This document shows, piece after piece, positions 7,894-16,514 of a stretch of 64,000 nucleotides of DNA; positions within the stretch are counted from its first letter, which is position 1, and each line of letters opens with the position of its first letter. Origin of the DNA: Roseospira visakhapatnamensis. GTDB lineage: Bacteria; Pseudomonadota; Alphaproteobacteria; Rhodospirillales; Rhodospirillaceae. The notes beneath the pieces were generated by a model. That model saw only the letters and a list, made by a program, of their open reading frames with translations. It was not told where the DNA came from and made no database searches. The DNA is taken from the NCBI RefSeq assembly GCF_014197915.1, contig NZ_JACIGK010000026.1:1-64000 (forward strand), written 5' to 3'. A program made the translations under genes and the position numbers.

Positions 7894-9078
7894 CTACTCG
7901 CTGCGCAGCGGCTTGACGCGCATGCCGTCACGCAGCTGATGCACGCCGGCGGTCACCACGGGGTCTCCGGCGCGCAGTCCGGACAGCACGGTGACGGTGC
8001 GGTTGTCCATGTGTCCGATCGTCACCGGCCGGCGCGAAACGGCGCCGGACGACGGATCGACGGCCCAGACGAAGAACGCCCCCTCGGCGGCGTCGCCCCC
8101 GGCCTCCCCATCGACCGCCCCATCGGCATCCCGTGTGGGTCGCGCCGGCACCAGGGCGCCGGCCGGGATGGTCACGGCGTCATGGGGCTGGTCGGGGAAC
8201 GAGACGGTGGCCCGCACCTTGGCCGTCATGCCCGGGAGGATGTTGGCCGCCTCGGGCCGGGGCATGCCGAACTCGATGCGATAGGTCTGGGCGACGTCGT
8301 TGGCGTCGGTGGAGATTTCCCGGAACGCCAGCGGGAAGCGGAGATCATCCAGGAACGGGAAGATGGCCTCGACCGTGGGCGTGTTCTCGGTGTGGTGGCG
8401 GGCGACAAGGTGCTCGGGGATGTCGGCGGCCACGCGGATCTCGCTGACGTCCTGAAGGCGCATGATCTGCTGGCCGGCCTGGACGTTGGTGAAGCTTTCC
8501 ACCAGACGGCGGCTGATGATGGCGTCGAAGGGGGCTTCCAGGCGCGTGTACTCCAGGTCCTGGCGGGCCTTGTCCACGGCCACCTCGGCCAGTTCCACGG
8601 CGGTCTTGGCATCATCGAACGCCTGGCGGGACACCACGTTGCGGTTCACGAGGTCCTGCTTGCGCGCGAAGTCCTGGCGCGCGCTTTTCAGGTTGACCTC
8701 GGCTTCGCGCAGCGCAAGGGCGAAGTCGGTGTCGTCCAGGGCCGCCACCAGCGTGCCCATGGGCACCAGTTCTCCCTCGGTGATGGGAAGCTGATTCAGC
8801 AACCCCGCCACCCGGAACGACAGGTCCACCTCCTGCACGGCCTCGGTGCGGGCGGGGAATTCATGCACCTCGGTGCCCTGCGACGGTTCGGCGATGGCCA
8901 GGCGGGCGGGGCGCGCCACCTCCTCGGTGGGCGTGGCCGCGTCGGCGGGGGCGTCGGGCTCGTCGCAGGCCGCCAGCGCCAGGGGCAGGAGGAGAAGCAG
9001 GCTCAGCACGCCGGGCAGGGGCGGCGACAACACGGGCTGGCGTCGCGCGCGGGCGGGACGCTCCGATCGAGGAGTCAT
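7894..9078 (-). CDS. RND efflux periplasmic adaptor lipoprotein (membrane fusion protein)
   Basis: Predicted 394-residue adaptor that links the RND pump to an outer-membrane channel. From the ATG at 9078 the protein has an Arg-rich start, a hydrophobic stretch and a lipobox (LAAC), so it is probably anchored as a lipoprotein. HlyD/MFP features follow: a barrel-sandwich segment near the AEPSQGTEVHEFPARTEAV region, a long alpha-hairpin (ALREAEVNLKSARQDFARK), then beta-barrel and membrane-proximal domains. The longer open frame upstream runs into the epimerase gene and is not used. The pump gene starts ten bases downstream. The 119 bp before it separate it from the epimerase gene, so a separate promoter is likely. 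Confidence 0.9.
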   Translation of the reverse strand: MTPRSERPARARRQPVLSPPLPGVLSLLLLLPLALAACDEPDAPADAATPTEEVARPARLAIAEPSQGTEVHEFPARTEAVQEVDLSFRVAGLLNQLPITEGELVPMGTLVAALDDTDFALALREAEVNLKSARQDFARKQDLVNRNVVSRQAFDDAKTAVELAEVAVDKARQDLEYTRLEAPFDAIISRRLVESFTNVQAGQQIMRLQDVSEIRVAADIPEHLVARHHTENTPTVEAIFPFLDDLRFPLAFREISTDANDVAQTYRIEFGMPRPEAANILPGMTAKVRATVSFPDQPHDAVTIPAGALVPARPTRDADGAVDGEAGGDAAEGAFFVWAVDPSSGAVSRRPVTIGHMDNRTVTVLSGLRAGDPVVTAGVHQLRDGMRVKPLRSE

Positions 9079-9197
9079 GGGGGTATCCCTGAGCGATCTT
9101 GAACGGGAAGCCCGCACTCTACTCGCACGGCCGGCGCGTGGAAAGCCGTTCGGCCGACCACGGCGTGGCCGGCCGTCATTCTCATGAGCCGTCGAGC

Positions 9198-9893
9198 TTA
9201 TGCCGCTCGCGCCTTGGCCACGCTCTCGCGGATGGCGCGCATGTTGGCGCCGTAGGGCGCCGGGTTGTCCACCGAGCCGCCCTTGAACACCGCCGAGCCG
9301 GCGACCAGCGCATCGGCACCGGCCCCGGCCACCAGCGGCGCGGTTTCCGGCGTCACGCCGCCGTCCACCTGGATGTGGATCGGGCGATCGCCGATCATGG
9401 CGCGCACGCGGCGCACCTTCTCCACGGCGGCCGGGATGAAGCTCTGTCCGCCGAAGCCGGGGTTGACGCTCATCACCAGCACCAGGTCCACGGTGTCCAG
9501 CACGTGCTCGATCACGCTTTCGTGGGTGGCGGGGTTGAGCGCCACGCCGGCCTTGCAGCCCAGCGAGCGGATCAGCCGCAGCGAGCGGTCCAGGTGCGGG
9601 CCGGCCTCCGGATGGATGGTCAGCACGTCGGCGCCGGCCTTGGCGAAGTCCTCCAGGTACGGATCCGCCGGGGCGATCATCAGATGCACGTCCATGACGG
9701 TCTTGATGTGCGGGCGGATCGCCTTGCACATGGCGGGGCCGAAGGTGATGTTCGGCACGAAGTGGCCATCCATCACGTCCACATGCACCCAGTCGCAGCC
9801 CTCGGCCTCGATGGCGCGGCATTCGGCGCCGAAGTTGGCGAAGTCGGCGGACAGGATCGACGGGGCGATCTTCAGCGAGCGGTCGAAGGTCAT
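9198..9893 (-). CDS. rpe: ribulose-phosphate 3-epimerase
   Basis: Predicted 231-residue cytosolic enzyme interconverting ribulose 5-phosphate and xylulose 5-phosphate, used in the Calvin and pentose phosphate cycles. The protein starts [18 protein letters not shown], the classic family start. It has the metal and active-site motifs [20 protein letters not shown] and [14 protein letters not shown], and the C-terminal [16 protein letters not shown] phosphate-binding region. The length is normal. It lies 123 bp downstream of cbbP on the same strand, so it probably serves as the Calvin-cycle epimerase (cbbE), although it could also be the only housekeeping copy. Confidence 0.95.
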   Translation of the reverse strand: MTFDRSLKIAPSILSADFANFGAECRAIEAEGCDWVHVDVMDGHFVPNITFGPAMCKAIRPHIKTVMDVHLMIAPADPYLEDFAKAGADVLTIHPEAGPHLDRSLRLIRSLGCKAGVALNPATHESVIEHVLDTVDLVLVMSVNPGFGGQSFIPAAVEKVRRVRAMIGDRPIHIQVDGGVTPETAPLVAGAGADALVAGSAVFKGGSVDNPAPYGANMRAIRESVAKARAA

Positions 9894-10016
9894 GGAACGG
9901 CGGTCCTTACCCTGGAGAATCGGCGGTGGGGCGGCGCCGCGCCGTGCGGCGCCCGGGCGCGGCGGCGAGGCCCGTCCGCGGGGAGCGCGGACCGGGCCGC
10001 GACTCACGCCCGGATG

Positions 10017-10898
10017 CTAGAGCTTGCGGGCGCGGCGCGCGCGCTCGACGATGCGTTCGATCATCGGTGTCAGGATCAACTGCATGGCCAGATCGAGCTT
10101 GTTGCCCGGAATGACGATGGAGTTGGCCCGCGACATCCAGCTGTCGTGCAGCATCGACGTCAGGTAGGCGAAGTCGATGCCGCGCGGGTTGCGGAAGCGG
10201 ATCACCACCAGCGATTCGTCGGCCGTGGGGATCCAGCGGGCCACGAACGGGTTGGAGGTGTCCACCACCGGCACCCGCTGGAAGTTGATGTCCGTCTGGG
10301 TGAACTGCGGCGTGATCTCGTGGGCATAGGAATACATGCGCCGCAGGATGACGTCCTGCACGGCCTCGGTGGTGTAGCCCCGGGTGGCGCGGTCGCGGTG
10401 GATTTTCTGGATCCACTCCAGGTTGATGACGGGCACGACGCCGATCTTCATGTCCGCGTACTGGGCGACGTTCACGGCATCCGTGGCCACCGCGCCATGC
10501 AGGCCCTCATAGAACAGCAGGTCACAGTCCTCGCCGATGTCCCGCCACTCGGTGAAGTGGCCCGGCGGCACGCCGTACTTCTGGGCCTCGTCGGTGTCGT
10601 GCACGTAGTTTCGGGTGCGTCCGCGTCCGGTCTCGGAGAAGGCTCGGAAGGAGTTCTCCAACTCCGACAGCAGGTTGGCGTCCAGGCTGAAGTGGCTGAA
10701 GGTGTGGTCGCCGGCATTGTTGCGGCGTTCCACCTCGGCCTTCATCTCCATGCGGTTGAAGCGGTGGAAGGCGTCGCCCTCGATCATCGCGGCGTTCACG
10801 CCCTCACGGCGGAAAATCTGTTCGAAGGTGTGCTTGACGGTCGAGGTGCCGGCGCCCGACGAGCCGACGACGGAAATGACGGGGTATTTCTGAGACAT
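10017..10898 (-). CDS. cbbP: phosphoribulokinase, class I
   Basis: Predicted 293-residue ATP-dependent enzyme making ribulose 1,5-bisphosphate from ribulose 5-phosphate, specific to the Calvin cycle. The P-loop is GSSGAGTST at residues 12-20, the variant typical of bacterial class I phosphoribulokinases. The IEGDAFHRFNR segment and the family C-terminus (PGNKLDLAMQLILTPMIERI) are present. GGGAGGGACC lies just before the ATG. It follows cbbF by 69 bp. Of the genes here it is the strongest sign that the organism fixes CO2 through the Calvin cycle. Confidence 0.96.
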   Translation of the reverse strand: MSQKYPVISVVGSSGAGTSTVKHTFEQIFRREGVNAAMIEGDAFHRFNRMEMKAEVERRNNAGDHTFSHFSLDANLLSELENSFRAFSETGRGRTRNYVHDTDEAQKYGVPPGHFTEWRDIGEDCDLLFYEGLHGAVATDAVNVAQYADMKIGVVPVINLEWIQKIHRDRATRGYTTEAVQDVILRRMYSYAHEITPQFTQTDINFQRVPVVDTSNPFVARWIPTADESLVVIRFRNPRGIDFAYLTSMLHDSWMSRANSIVIPGNKLDLAMQLILTPMIERIVERARRARKL

Positions 10899-10967
10899 AA
10901 CGAGGTCCCTCCCTGGCCTTGGGTCATTTGTTGACTTGATTGTGGAGGTCCGGTGTCGGGCCGGCCC

Positions 10968-11984
10968 TCAGGCTCGGAACAACCCGCGCGTGCCGAACAG
11001 CGGTGCCGCGGAACTGAAGGACTCCGGATCGGTGTGATAGCGCTGCACCCGCCGCACCTTTTCGCGCGATCCGAACACCAGCGGCGCGCGGGCGTGCAGG
11101 CCGCGCGGCACCCGTTCCAGGACGCGGCCCGTGCCGTCGATGGCGCCGCCGCCGGCCTGCTCGGTGACGAAGGCGATGGGTGCCACGTCGAACACGTGAC
11201 GCAGCGTGCCGGCCTCATGACCGGGCCGGTCGTCCCGGGGATACAGGAACACCCCGCCCAGGGTCAGGATGCGATGGGTCTCGGCCACCAGGGACGCCAC
11301 CCAGCGCATCTTGAACTCCTTGCCGCGCGGTCCGGCGGCGCCCTCCACGCAGTCGTCGATGTAGGCGCGCACCGGTGCGTCCCAGTGCCGATAATTGGCG
11401 GCGTTGATGGCGTAGGCGGCGGCGTCCTCGGGGGTCGTCAGGGCCGTCTGCGTGAGGATGAAGGCCGCGCTGTCCGGGTCCAGGGTGAACACGCTGGTGC
11501 CCGCGCCCAGGGTCAGGACCAGGAGTGTGGCCGGGCCGTGCATCACGTACCCGGCGGCGATCTGTTCGTCGCCGGGGCGCAGGAACGATGCTTCGGGGCT
11601 TTCGGCGCGGGGAAACAGCGAGAAGATGGTGCCGGTGGAGGCGTTGCCGTCGATGCTCGACGCGCCGTCCAGCGGATCGACCGCCAGGGCCAGCGGCGCG
11701 CCGTCGTCCATGATCACGACGTCGTCCAGGTCCTCGGAGGCATAGTGAGCCACCGGGGCGCTGCGCGCGGTGTCGATCAGGATGGCGTTGGCCTGGCCGT
11801 CGATGGCGGTGCGGATGGACAGCGGATCGTCCGGGTGGGGCAACAACGGCCCGGTGCGGGTCAGGTGGCCGATGCGCGCGGCGGCCTCGCCCAGGGCCCC
11901 CAGGGTCTGGGCCAGGGCCACCCCGAGATCGCTGTCATCGGTGTTGGCGGCCAGCCAATCGGCGAGTGTCGTTCTGTCAGCCAT
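10968..11984 (-). CDS. cbbF: fructose-1,6-bisphosphatase, class 1
   Basis: Predicted 338-residue cytosolic phosphatase of the Calvin cycle and gluconeogenesis. The metal-binding signature DPLDGASSIDGNASTGTIF corresponds to the class 1 consensus, and the C-terminal region has the LGGVFLYPRDDR segment. The family also hydrolyses sedoheptulose 1,7-bisphosphate in many autotrophs. It is the first gene of the cbbF-cbbP-rpe run, divergent from the LysR regulator, which is the usual arrangement for CbbR-controlled operons. Confidence 0.95.
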   Translation of the reverse strand: MADRTTLADWLAANTDDSDLGVALAQTLGALGEAAARIGHLTRTGPLLPHPDDPLSIRTAIDGQANAILIDTARSAPVAHYASEDLDDVVIMDDGAPLALAVDPLDGASSIDGNASTGTIFSLFPRAESPEASFLRPGDEQIAAGYVMHGPATLLVLTLGAGTSVFTLDPDSAAFILTQTALTTPEDAAAYAINAANYRHWDAPVRAYIDDCVEGAAGPRGKEFKMRWVASLVAETHRILTLGGVFLYPRDDRPGHEAGTLRHVFDVAPIAFVTEQAGGGAIDGTGRVLERVPRGLHARAPLVFGSREKVRRVQRYHTDPESFSSAAPLFGTRGLFRA

Positions 11985-12098
11985 GGATCGTGATCCTCCC
12001 CGGCGTGAAAGCCCTTGTTCAATTGTTGGGTTTCACCTTGGCCCAGGTGTTCTGCAAAAATCTATTGAAAGTTTTTATCAGCATCCTAAAATTTTTTT
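11985..12098. promoter_or_regulatory. cbbR-cbbF divergent control region
   Basis: This 114-bp divergent region is A+T-rich next to cbbR. It contains TGAA-N8-TTCA at 12006-12021, a LysR-type inverted repeat, and further TTCA/TGAA-like half sites towards 12064. CbbR proteins bind such regions to activate cbb operons and repress their own gene. The location is well supported; the exact operator is inferred. Confidence 0.5.
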
Positions 12099-13019
12099 AT
12101 GCCCTTCGAACGCGACGTGACCCTGAAGCAACTGCGTGGCTATGCCGAGGTGCTGCGGCGGGGCAGCATCGCCGCCGCCGCCGCGCGCCTGCATGTGACC
12201 CCGCCCGCGATCTCCACCCAGCTCAAGGCACTGGAGACCATGGCCGGCGGGCCGATCCTGCACCGGATGGGGGACACTATCCGCCCCACCGAGACCGGCG
12301 AGGAAATCTTGCGCGCCGCCGGGTTGATCGAGGCGGCCCTGGTCCGCGCCGGTGCGCGCATGGCGGCGCTGCGGGCCGGGGCGGCCGGTCTGGTGCGGCT
12401 GGGCGTGGTCAGCACCGGCAAGTACTTCGCTCCCGGCCTGGTGGCCTGCTTCCAGCGGGCGCGGCCGGAAATCGCCCTGACCCTGACCATCGGCAACCGG
12501 GGCGCCATCATCGAGGCGCTGGCCACGCGTGGCATCGACATGGCGGTGATGGGGCGCGCGCCGGAGGGGCTGGAGGTGACCGCCTACCACCTGGGACCGC
12601 ATCCCCACGTGGTGATCGCGCCGCCCGACCACCGGCTTGCCGCGCGGGCCGAGGTGGAGGCCGCCGACTTGCTGGCCGAGACGTTTCTGGCGCGCGAGGC
12701 GGGCTCGGGGACCCGCACCCTGATGACCCGGGTGCTGGATCACCTGGGCGGCGGGCGGTCCTACACGGTCGTCGAGATGGCGTCCAACGAGACCATCAAG
12801 CAGGCGGTCATGGCCGGCCTGGGCATCGCCTTCCTGTCGGCCCACACCGCCCATGTGGAACTGGCCGAGGGCAAGCTGGTGGCGCTGGCCGTGCCCGGCC
12901 TGCCGGTGATGCGCGACTGGTACCTGATCCAGTTGACCGAGGAACAGCCGACCGCCGCCGCCGTCGTGTTTCGCGACTTCGTCGTCGGCCTGGAGGGCTC
13001 GTTCCTGCCGCGGATTTGA
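12099..13019 (+). CDS. cbbR: LysR-family Calvin-cycle regulator
   Basis: Predicted 306-residue LysR transcription factor. The winged helix-turn-helix at about residues 8-66 includes LKQLRGYAEVLRRGSIAAAA and PPAISTQLKALE. The C-terminal part is a periplasmic-binding-like effector domain (VRLGVVSTGKYFAPGLVACF). CbbR proteins sense metabolites such as RuBP or NADPH. The call rests on LysR homology plus divergent placement beside cbbF-cbbP. The gene ends 70 bp from the convergent catalase gene, with a strong hairpin between them. Confidence 0.88.
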   Translation: MPFERDVTLKQLRGYAEVLRRGSIAAAAARLHVTPPAISTQLKALETMAGGPILHRMGDTIRPTETGEEILRAAGLIEAALVRAGARMAALRAGAAGLVRLGVVSTGKYFAPGLVACFQRARPEIALTLTIGNRGAIIEALATRGIDMAVMGRAPEGLEVTAYHLGPHPHVVIAPPDHRLAARAEVEAADLLAETFLAREAGSGTRTLMTRVLDHLGGGRSYTVVEMASNETIKQAVMAGLGIAFLSAHTAHVELAEGKLVALAVPGLPVMRDWYLIQLTEEQPTAAAVVFRDFVVGLEGSFLPRI

Positions 13020-13039
13020 GCGGTGGGGTGACAGCGAAA

Positions 13040-13064
13040 CGGGCCGGGCGCGGGGCCCGGCCCG
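13040..13064. terminator. G+C-rich hairpin between cbbR and catalase
   Basis: A perfect 10-bp stem (13040-13049 with 13055-13064) has the five-base loop GCGGG. It sits between convergent genes and could terminate transcription both ways. It lacks a clear T tract, so intrinsic termination is not certain. Confidence 0.55.
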
Positions 13065-13089
13065 CTTGGCGGGCGCCGACTCGGCGGTC

Positions 13090-14526
13090 CTATGTCTTCA
13101 ATCGCGTCGCGATTCCACCCCCATAGGCCGGGTCGGCCTTGTGGAAGTGGGCCAGTTGCCGCTCCGCGATCTCCCCGGGCACGCCGGCCAGCAGCCCGGC
13201 GATGGTATCCATCAAACGCTCCTGTTGCTCCGCGTCCATCAGGCGGAACAGGTCCCCGGCCTGGGTGTAGTCATCGTTGCCGTCGCGATGATCGAAGCGG
13301 TCGGCCACGGCGCCGATGGCCTGCGGCGGGTCCTTCACCGACGGATCCTCGACCGGGCCGCCGGCGCTGTTGGGCTCGTAGTTGACCGATCCGCCGCCGT
13401 TGCCGTCGAAGCGCATGGCGCCGTCCCGCTGGTAGGTGTGCACCGGACAGCGCGCGGCGTTCACCGGCAGGCTCTGGTGGTTGACGCCCAGGCGGTAGCG
13501 GTGGGCGTCGCCATAGCTGACGATCCGCATCTGCAGCATCTTGTCGGGGCTGTGGCCGATGCCCGGAACGATGTTGGCCGGCGTGAAGGCGGCCTGCTCG
13601 ACCTCGGCGAAGTAGTTCTCGGGGTTGCGGTTCAACTCCAACTCGCCGACGTCGATCAGCGGATAGTCACCATGCGGCCACACCTTGGTGAGGTCGAACG
13701 GATTGTAAGGCGTCTTGTCGGCGTCGGCCTCGGGCATGACCTGCACGCACACGCGCCAGCGCGGGAAATCCTGCCGTTCAATGGCCTCGTACAGGTCGCG
13801 CTGGTGGCTTTCCCGGTCGCCGCCGATGATCTCGGCGACCTGATCGTTGGTGTTGGAGCGGTGGCCCTGGCGGGTCTTGAAGTGGAATTTGCACCAGAAC
13901 CGCTCGCCCTGGGCATTGATCAGGCTGTAGGTGTGCGAGCCGTAGCCGTTCATGTGCCGGTAGCTGGCCGGCGTGCCCCGGTCGGACATGAGAATGGTGA
14001 CCTGGTGCAGGGATTCGGGCGACAGGGACCAGAAGTCCCATTGCATGGCGTCGCTGCGCAGGTTGGTGCGCGGGTCGCGCTTCTGGCTGTGGATGAAGTC
14101 CATGAACTTGTAGGGATCGCGCACGAAGAACACGGGCGTGTTGTTGCCCACTACGTCCCAGTTGCCGTCCTCGGTGTAGAACTTCGCCGAGAAGCCGCGC
14201 ACGTCCCGCTCGGCATCGGCGGCGCCGCGTTCGCCGGCGACCGTGGAGAAGCGCAGGAAGCAGTCGGTGGTCTTGCCGACCTCGGAAAACACCTTGGCCT
14301 TCGAGTAGCGGGTGATGTCCCCGGTGACGGTGAACGTGCCGTAGGCGCCCGATCCCTTGGCGTGCACCACCCGCTCCGGGATTCGCTCGCGGTTGAAGTG
14401 GGCGTGCTTCTCGAACAGCGGCCAGTCCTGGGCCAGCAGCGGGCCGCGCGGGCCGGCGGTCAGGCTGTTCTGGTTGTCGCTCACCGGGCATCCCGAGGCG
14501 GTGGTCATGGTCGGTCGATCTGCCAT
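13090..14526 (-). CDS. katA: monofunctional heme catalase
   Basis: Predicted 478-residue clade-3-size catalase that dismutates hydrogen peroxide. The start at 14526 (MADRPTMTT) follows AAGGAACA. The distal-heme motif [12 protein letters not shown] gives catalytic His55, and the [13 protein letters not shown] segment gives Asn128. The proximal heme region reads [14 protein letters not shown], slightly changed from the usual SYPDTHRHRLG form but keeping the Tyr ligand. No signal peptide is seen. It is convergent to cbbR, and its promoter region is shared with comM. The specific symbol is by family, not proven orthology. Confidence 0.93.
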   Translation of the reverse strand: MADRPTMTTASGCPVSDNQNSLTAGPRGPLLAQDWPLFEKHAHFNRERIPERVVHAKGSGAYGTFTVTGDITRYSKAKVFSEVGKTTDCFLRFSTVAGERGAADAERDVRGFSAKFYTEDGNWDVVGNNTPVFFVRDPYKFMDFIHSQKRDPRTNLRSDAMQWDFWSLSPESLHQVTILMSDRGTPASYRHMNGYGSHTYSLINAQGERFWCKFHFKTRQGHRSNTNDQVAEIIGGDRESHQRDLYEAIERQDFPRWRVCVQVMPEADADKTPYNPFDLTKVWPHGDYPLIDVGELELNRNPENYFAEVEQAAFTPANIVPGIGHSPDKMLQMRIVSYGDAHRYRLGVNHQSLPVNAARCPVHTYQRDGAMRFDGNGGGSVNYEPNSAGGPVEDPSVKDPPQAIGAVADRFDHRDGNDDYTQAGDLFRLMDAEQQERLMDTIAGLLAGVPGEIAERQLAHFHKADPAYGGGIATRLKT

Positions 14527-14766
14527 GGTCTGGTGTTCCTTTATTATGGTCTCGTGGTCTGAGGGGCGTCTTGAAAACGGATGGTAGGGAAGAGCGTGAC
14601 GCCGCTCTAATGGATTAATTTTGTGCGATTGATCGACCATATGAATGAAAGACGGGGCCGTGATCCTGCGGTCGCGACTCAACGGCCAGGGCGTCACGGG
14701 GCTGGTGTGGGATCGGCGCGAGCCCTACACTGATCTGCAACTAAGGCGCCCGAAAGTATACACGTT

Positions 14767-16359
14767 ATGGTCGCGCACGTCCACACGATCGCCTTCTCTG
14801 GCGTGGAGGTCCTGCCCATCCAGGTCCAGGTCTCGCTGACCGGGGGCCTGCCGGCCTTCACGATCGTGGGCTTGCCCGACAAGGCGGTGGCGGAAAGCCG
14901 CGAGCGGGTGCGCGCGGCCCTCACGGCCATCGGCCTGGCGCTGCCGCCCAAGCGCATCGTCGTCAACCTGGCGCCCGCCGACCTCCAGAAGGAGGGCAGC
15001 CACTACGACCTTCCGGTCGCCTGTGGCGTGCTGACCGCCATGGGGGTGCTGCCGGCGGAGGAGATGGACGGCTACATGATCCTGGGCGAGGTGGGGCTGG
15101 ACGGCTCCATCGCGCCGGTGGCCGGCGTGTTGCCGGCGGCCCTGGCGGCGCGACGGGAGGAGCGCGGATTGATCTGCCCGGCCCAGCAGGGAGGCGAGGC
15201 CGCCTGGGCCGGCGATGATGTCGAGGTGCTGGCGCCGGCGGGCCTGCTGGAACTGATCAATCACCTGAAGGGCGCCCAGGCGTTGGGCCGGCCCCGACCG
15301 GCCGTCCGTGACGACGAGCCGCCGCCGCTGGACCTGGCCGACGTCAAGGGTCAGGAGAGCGCCCGGCGCGCCCTGGAGGTGGCGGCGGCCGGCGGCCATT
15401 CCATGCTGATGACCGGCCCGCCCGGCGCCGGCAAGTCCATGCTGGCGGCGCGCCTGCCGGGTATCCTGCCGCCACTGGCGCCCGACGAGGCGCTGGAGGT
15501 CTCCATGATCCATTCGGTGGCCGGGCATCTGGCCGAGGGGCGCCTGATCACCCGCCGGCCCTTCCGGGCGCCGCACCATTCGGCCAGCATGCCGGCGCTG
15601 GTGGGCGGCGGCCTGCGCGCCCGGCCCGGCGAGATCAGCCTGGCCCACAACGGCGTGCTGTTCCTGGACGAACTGCCCGAGTTCTCGCGCCCGGCGCTGG
15701 AGGCGCTGCGCCAGCCCCTGGAGACCGGCCGCGTGGCCATCGCCCGCGCCAATGGCCATGTGACCTACCCGGCGTGCGTACAACTCGTCGCCGCCATGAA
15801 TCCCTGCAAGTGCGGCTACCTGGACGACCCGGCGCTGGCCTGTTCCAAGGCGCCGCGCTGTGGCGAGGACTATCGGGGGCGGCTGTCCGGCCCGCTGCTC
15901 GATCGTGTAGACCTGCATGTGTCGGTGCCGGCGGTGGATCCCTTCGCCCTGGTGCCCGACGCGTCCCCCGAGGGATCCGGGCCGGTGGCCGCGCGGGTGC
16001 GGGCGGCGCGCGAGGGCCAGTGGGAGCGGGCGGCGGCGCTGTCGCGGACCAGCCGGGGCGGGACGGTGCCCCGCCTGAACGCGCGGCTGGACGGGGAAGC
16101 GCTGGAGCATGTCGCCGCGCCCGACGCGGCGGGCCGTCGCCTGATGGGCGAGGCGGCGGAACGGCTGCGCCTGTCGGCCCGGGCCTATCACCGCCTGTTG
16201 CGCGTGGCCCGGACCCTGGCCGACCTGGACGGCCGCGACGGCGTCGGGCGGCTGCATGTGGCCGAGGCCCTCAGCTACCGCGCCGCGCCTCCGGCGGGGG
16301 CCGGCGCCGGGACGCCGGAGTCGGGCGCGGGGCGTCGTCGCCGTGGGCGGGCCGGGTAG
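14767..16359 (+). CDS. comM: ComM/YifB family AAA+ ATPase (Mg-chelatase-like)
   Basis: Predicted 530-residue AAA+ protein. The family is known to help branch migration during natural transformation. The N-terminal ChlI-type domain starts MVAHVHTIAFSGVEV. It is followed by Walker A GPPGAGKS (about residues 218-225), Walker B VLFLDELPEF, a zinc-type cysteine group (MNPCKCGYLDD...CSKAPRC) and the C-terminal Mg-chelatase domain (RLSARAYHRLLRVARTLADL). The last 25 residues are low-complexity Gly/Ala/Arg. It has no link to bacteriochlorophyll synthesis despite the domain name. It appears monocistronic. Confidence 0.92.
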   Translation: MVAHVHTIAFSGVEVLPIQVQVSLTGGLPAFTIVGLPDKAVAESRERVRAALTAIGLALPPKRIVVNLAPADLQKEGSHYDLPVACGVLTAMGVLPAEEMDGYMILGEVGLDGSIAPVAGVLPAALAARREERGLICPAQQGGEAAWAGDDVEVLAPAGLLELINHLKGAQALGRPRPAVRDDEPPPLDLADVKGQESARRALEVAAAGGHSMLMTGPPGAGKSMLAARLPGILPPLAPDEALEVSMIHSVAGHLAEGRLITRRPFRAPHHSASMPALVGGGLRARPGEISLAHNGVLFLDELPEFSRPALEALRQPLETGRVAIARANGHVTYPACVQLVAAMNPCKCGYLDDPALACSKAPRCGEDYRGRLSGPLLDRVDLHVSVPAVDPFALVPDASPEGSGPVAARVRAAREGQWERAAALSRTSRGGTVPRLNARLDGEALEHVAAPDAAGRRLMGEAAERLRLSARAYHRLLRVARTLADLDGRDGVGRLHVAEALSYRAAPPAGAGAGTPESGAGRRRRGRAG

Positions 16360-16514
16360 GCGCCGATCGCGGGCGGGGCCGGCCGGCCCGGCCGGCGCGC
16401 CGTCGAATCGCCGCGATGTTTCCTCTATCATGACGCCGGTGCCGCGAGAGGGCGGGCGATGTCGCGGAGCGGCCCATCGGGCCAGGGGACGACGGAGAGG
16501 AGAGAGGTGAGTGC

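Noticed and set aside
5406-7916. 836-codon open frame on the plus strand opposite the RND pump
   Set aside because: It is antisense to a clear RND gene and is His/Asp/Gly/Gln-rich with no motifs, the typical mirror of a high-GC coding region.
9161-9194. GGCCGGCCGTCATTCTCATGAGCCG as a fourth copy of the dispersed element
   Set aside because: It matches only the last part of the right end of copy 1 and lacks the other three stems.
13066-14562. 498-codon plus-strand frame opposite catalase
   Set aside because: Catalase motifs on the minus strand are unambiguous; this is a shadow.
15001-16359. Magnesium chelatase subunit for bacteriochlorophyll synthesis
   Set aside because: The protein has ComM/YifB order and cysteines, not BchI/BchD; the Mg-chelatase name comes from a shared domain.
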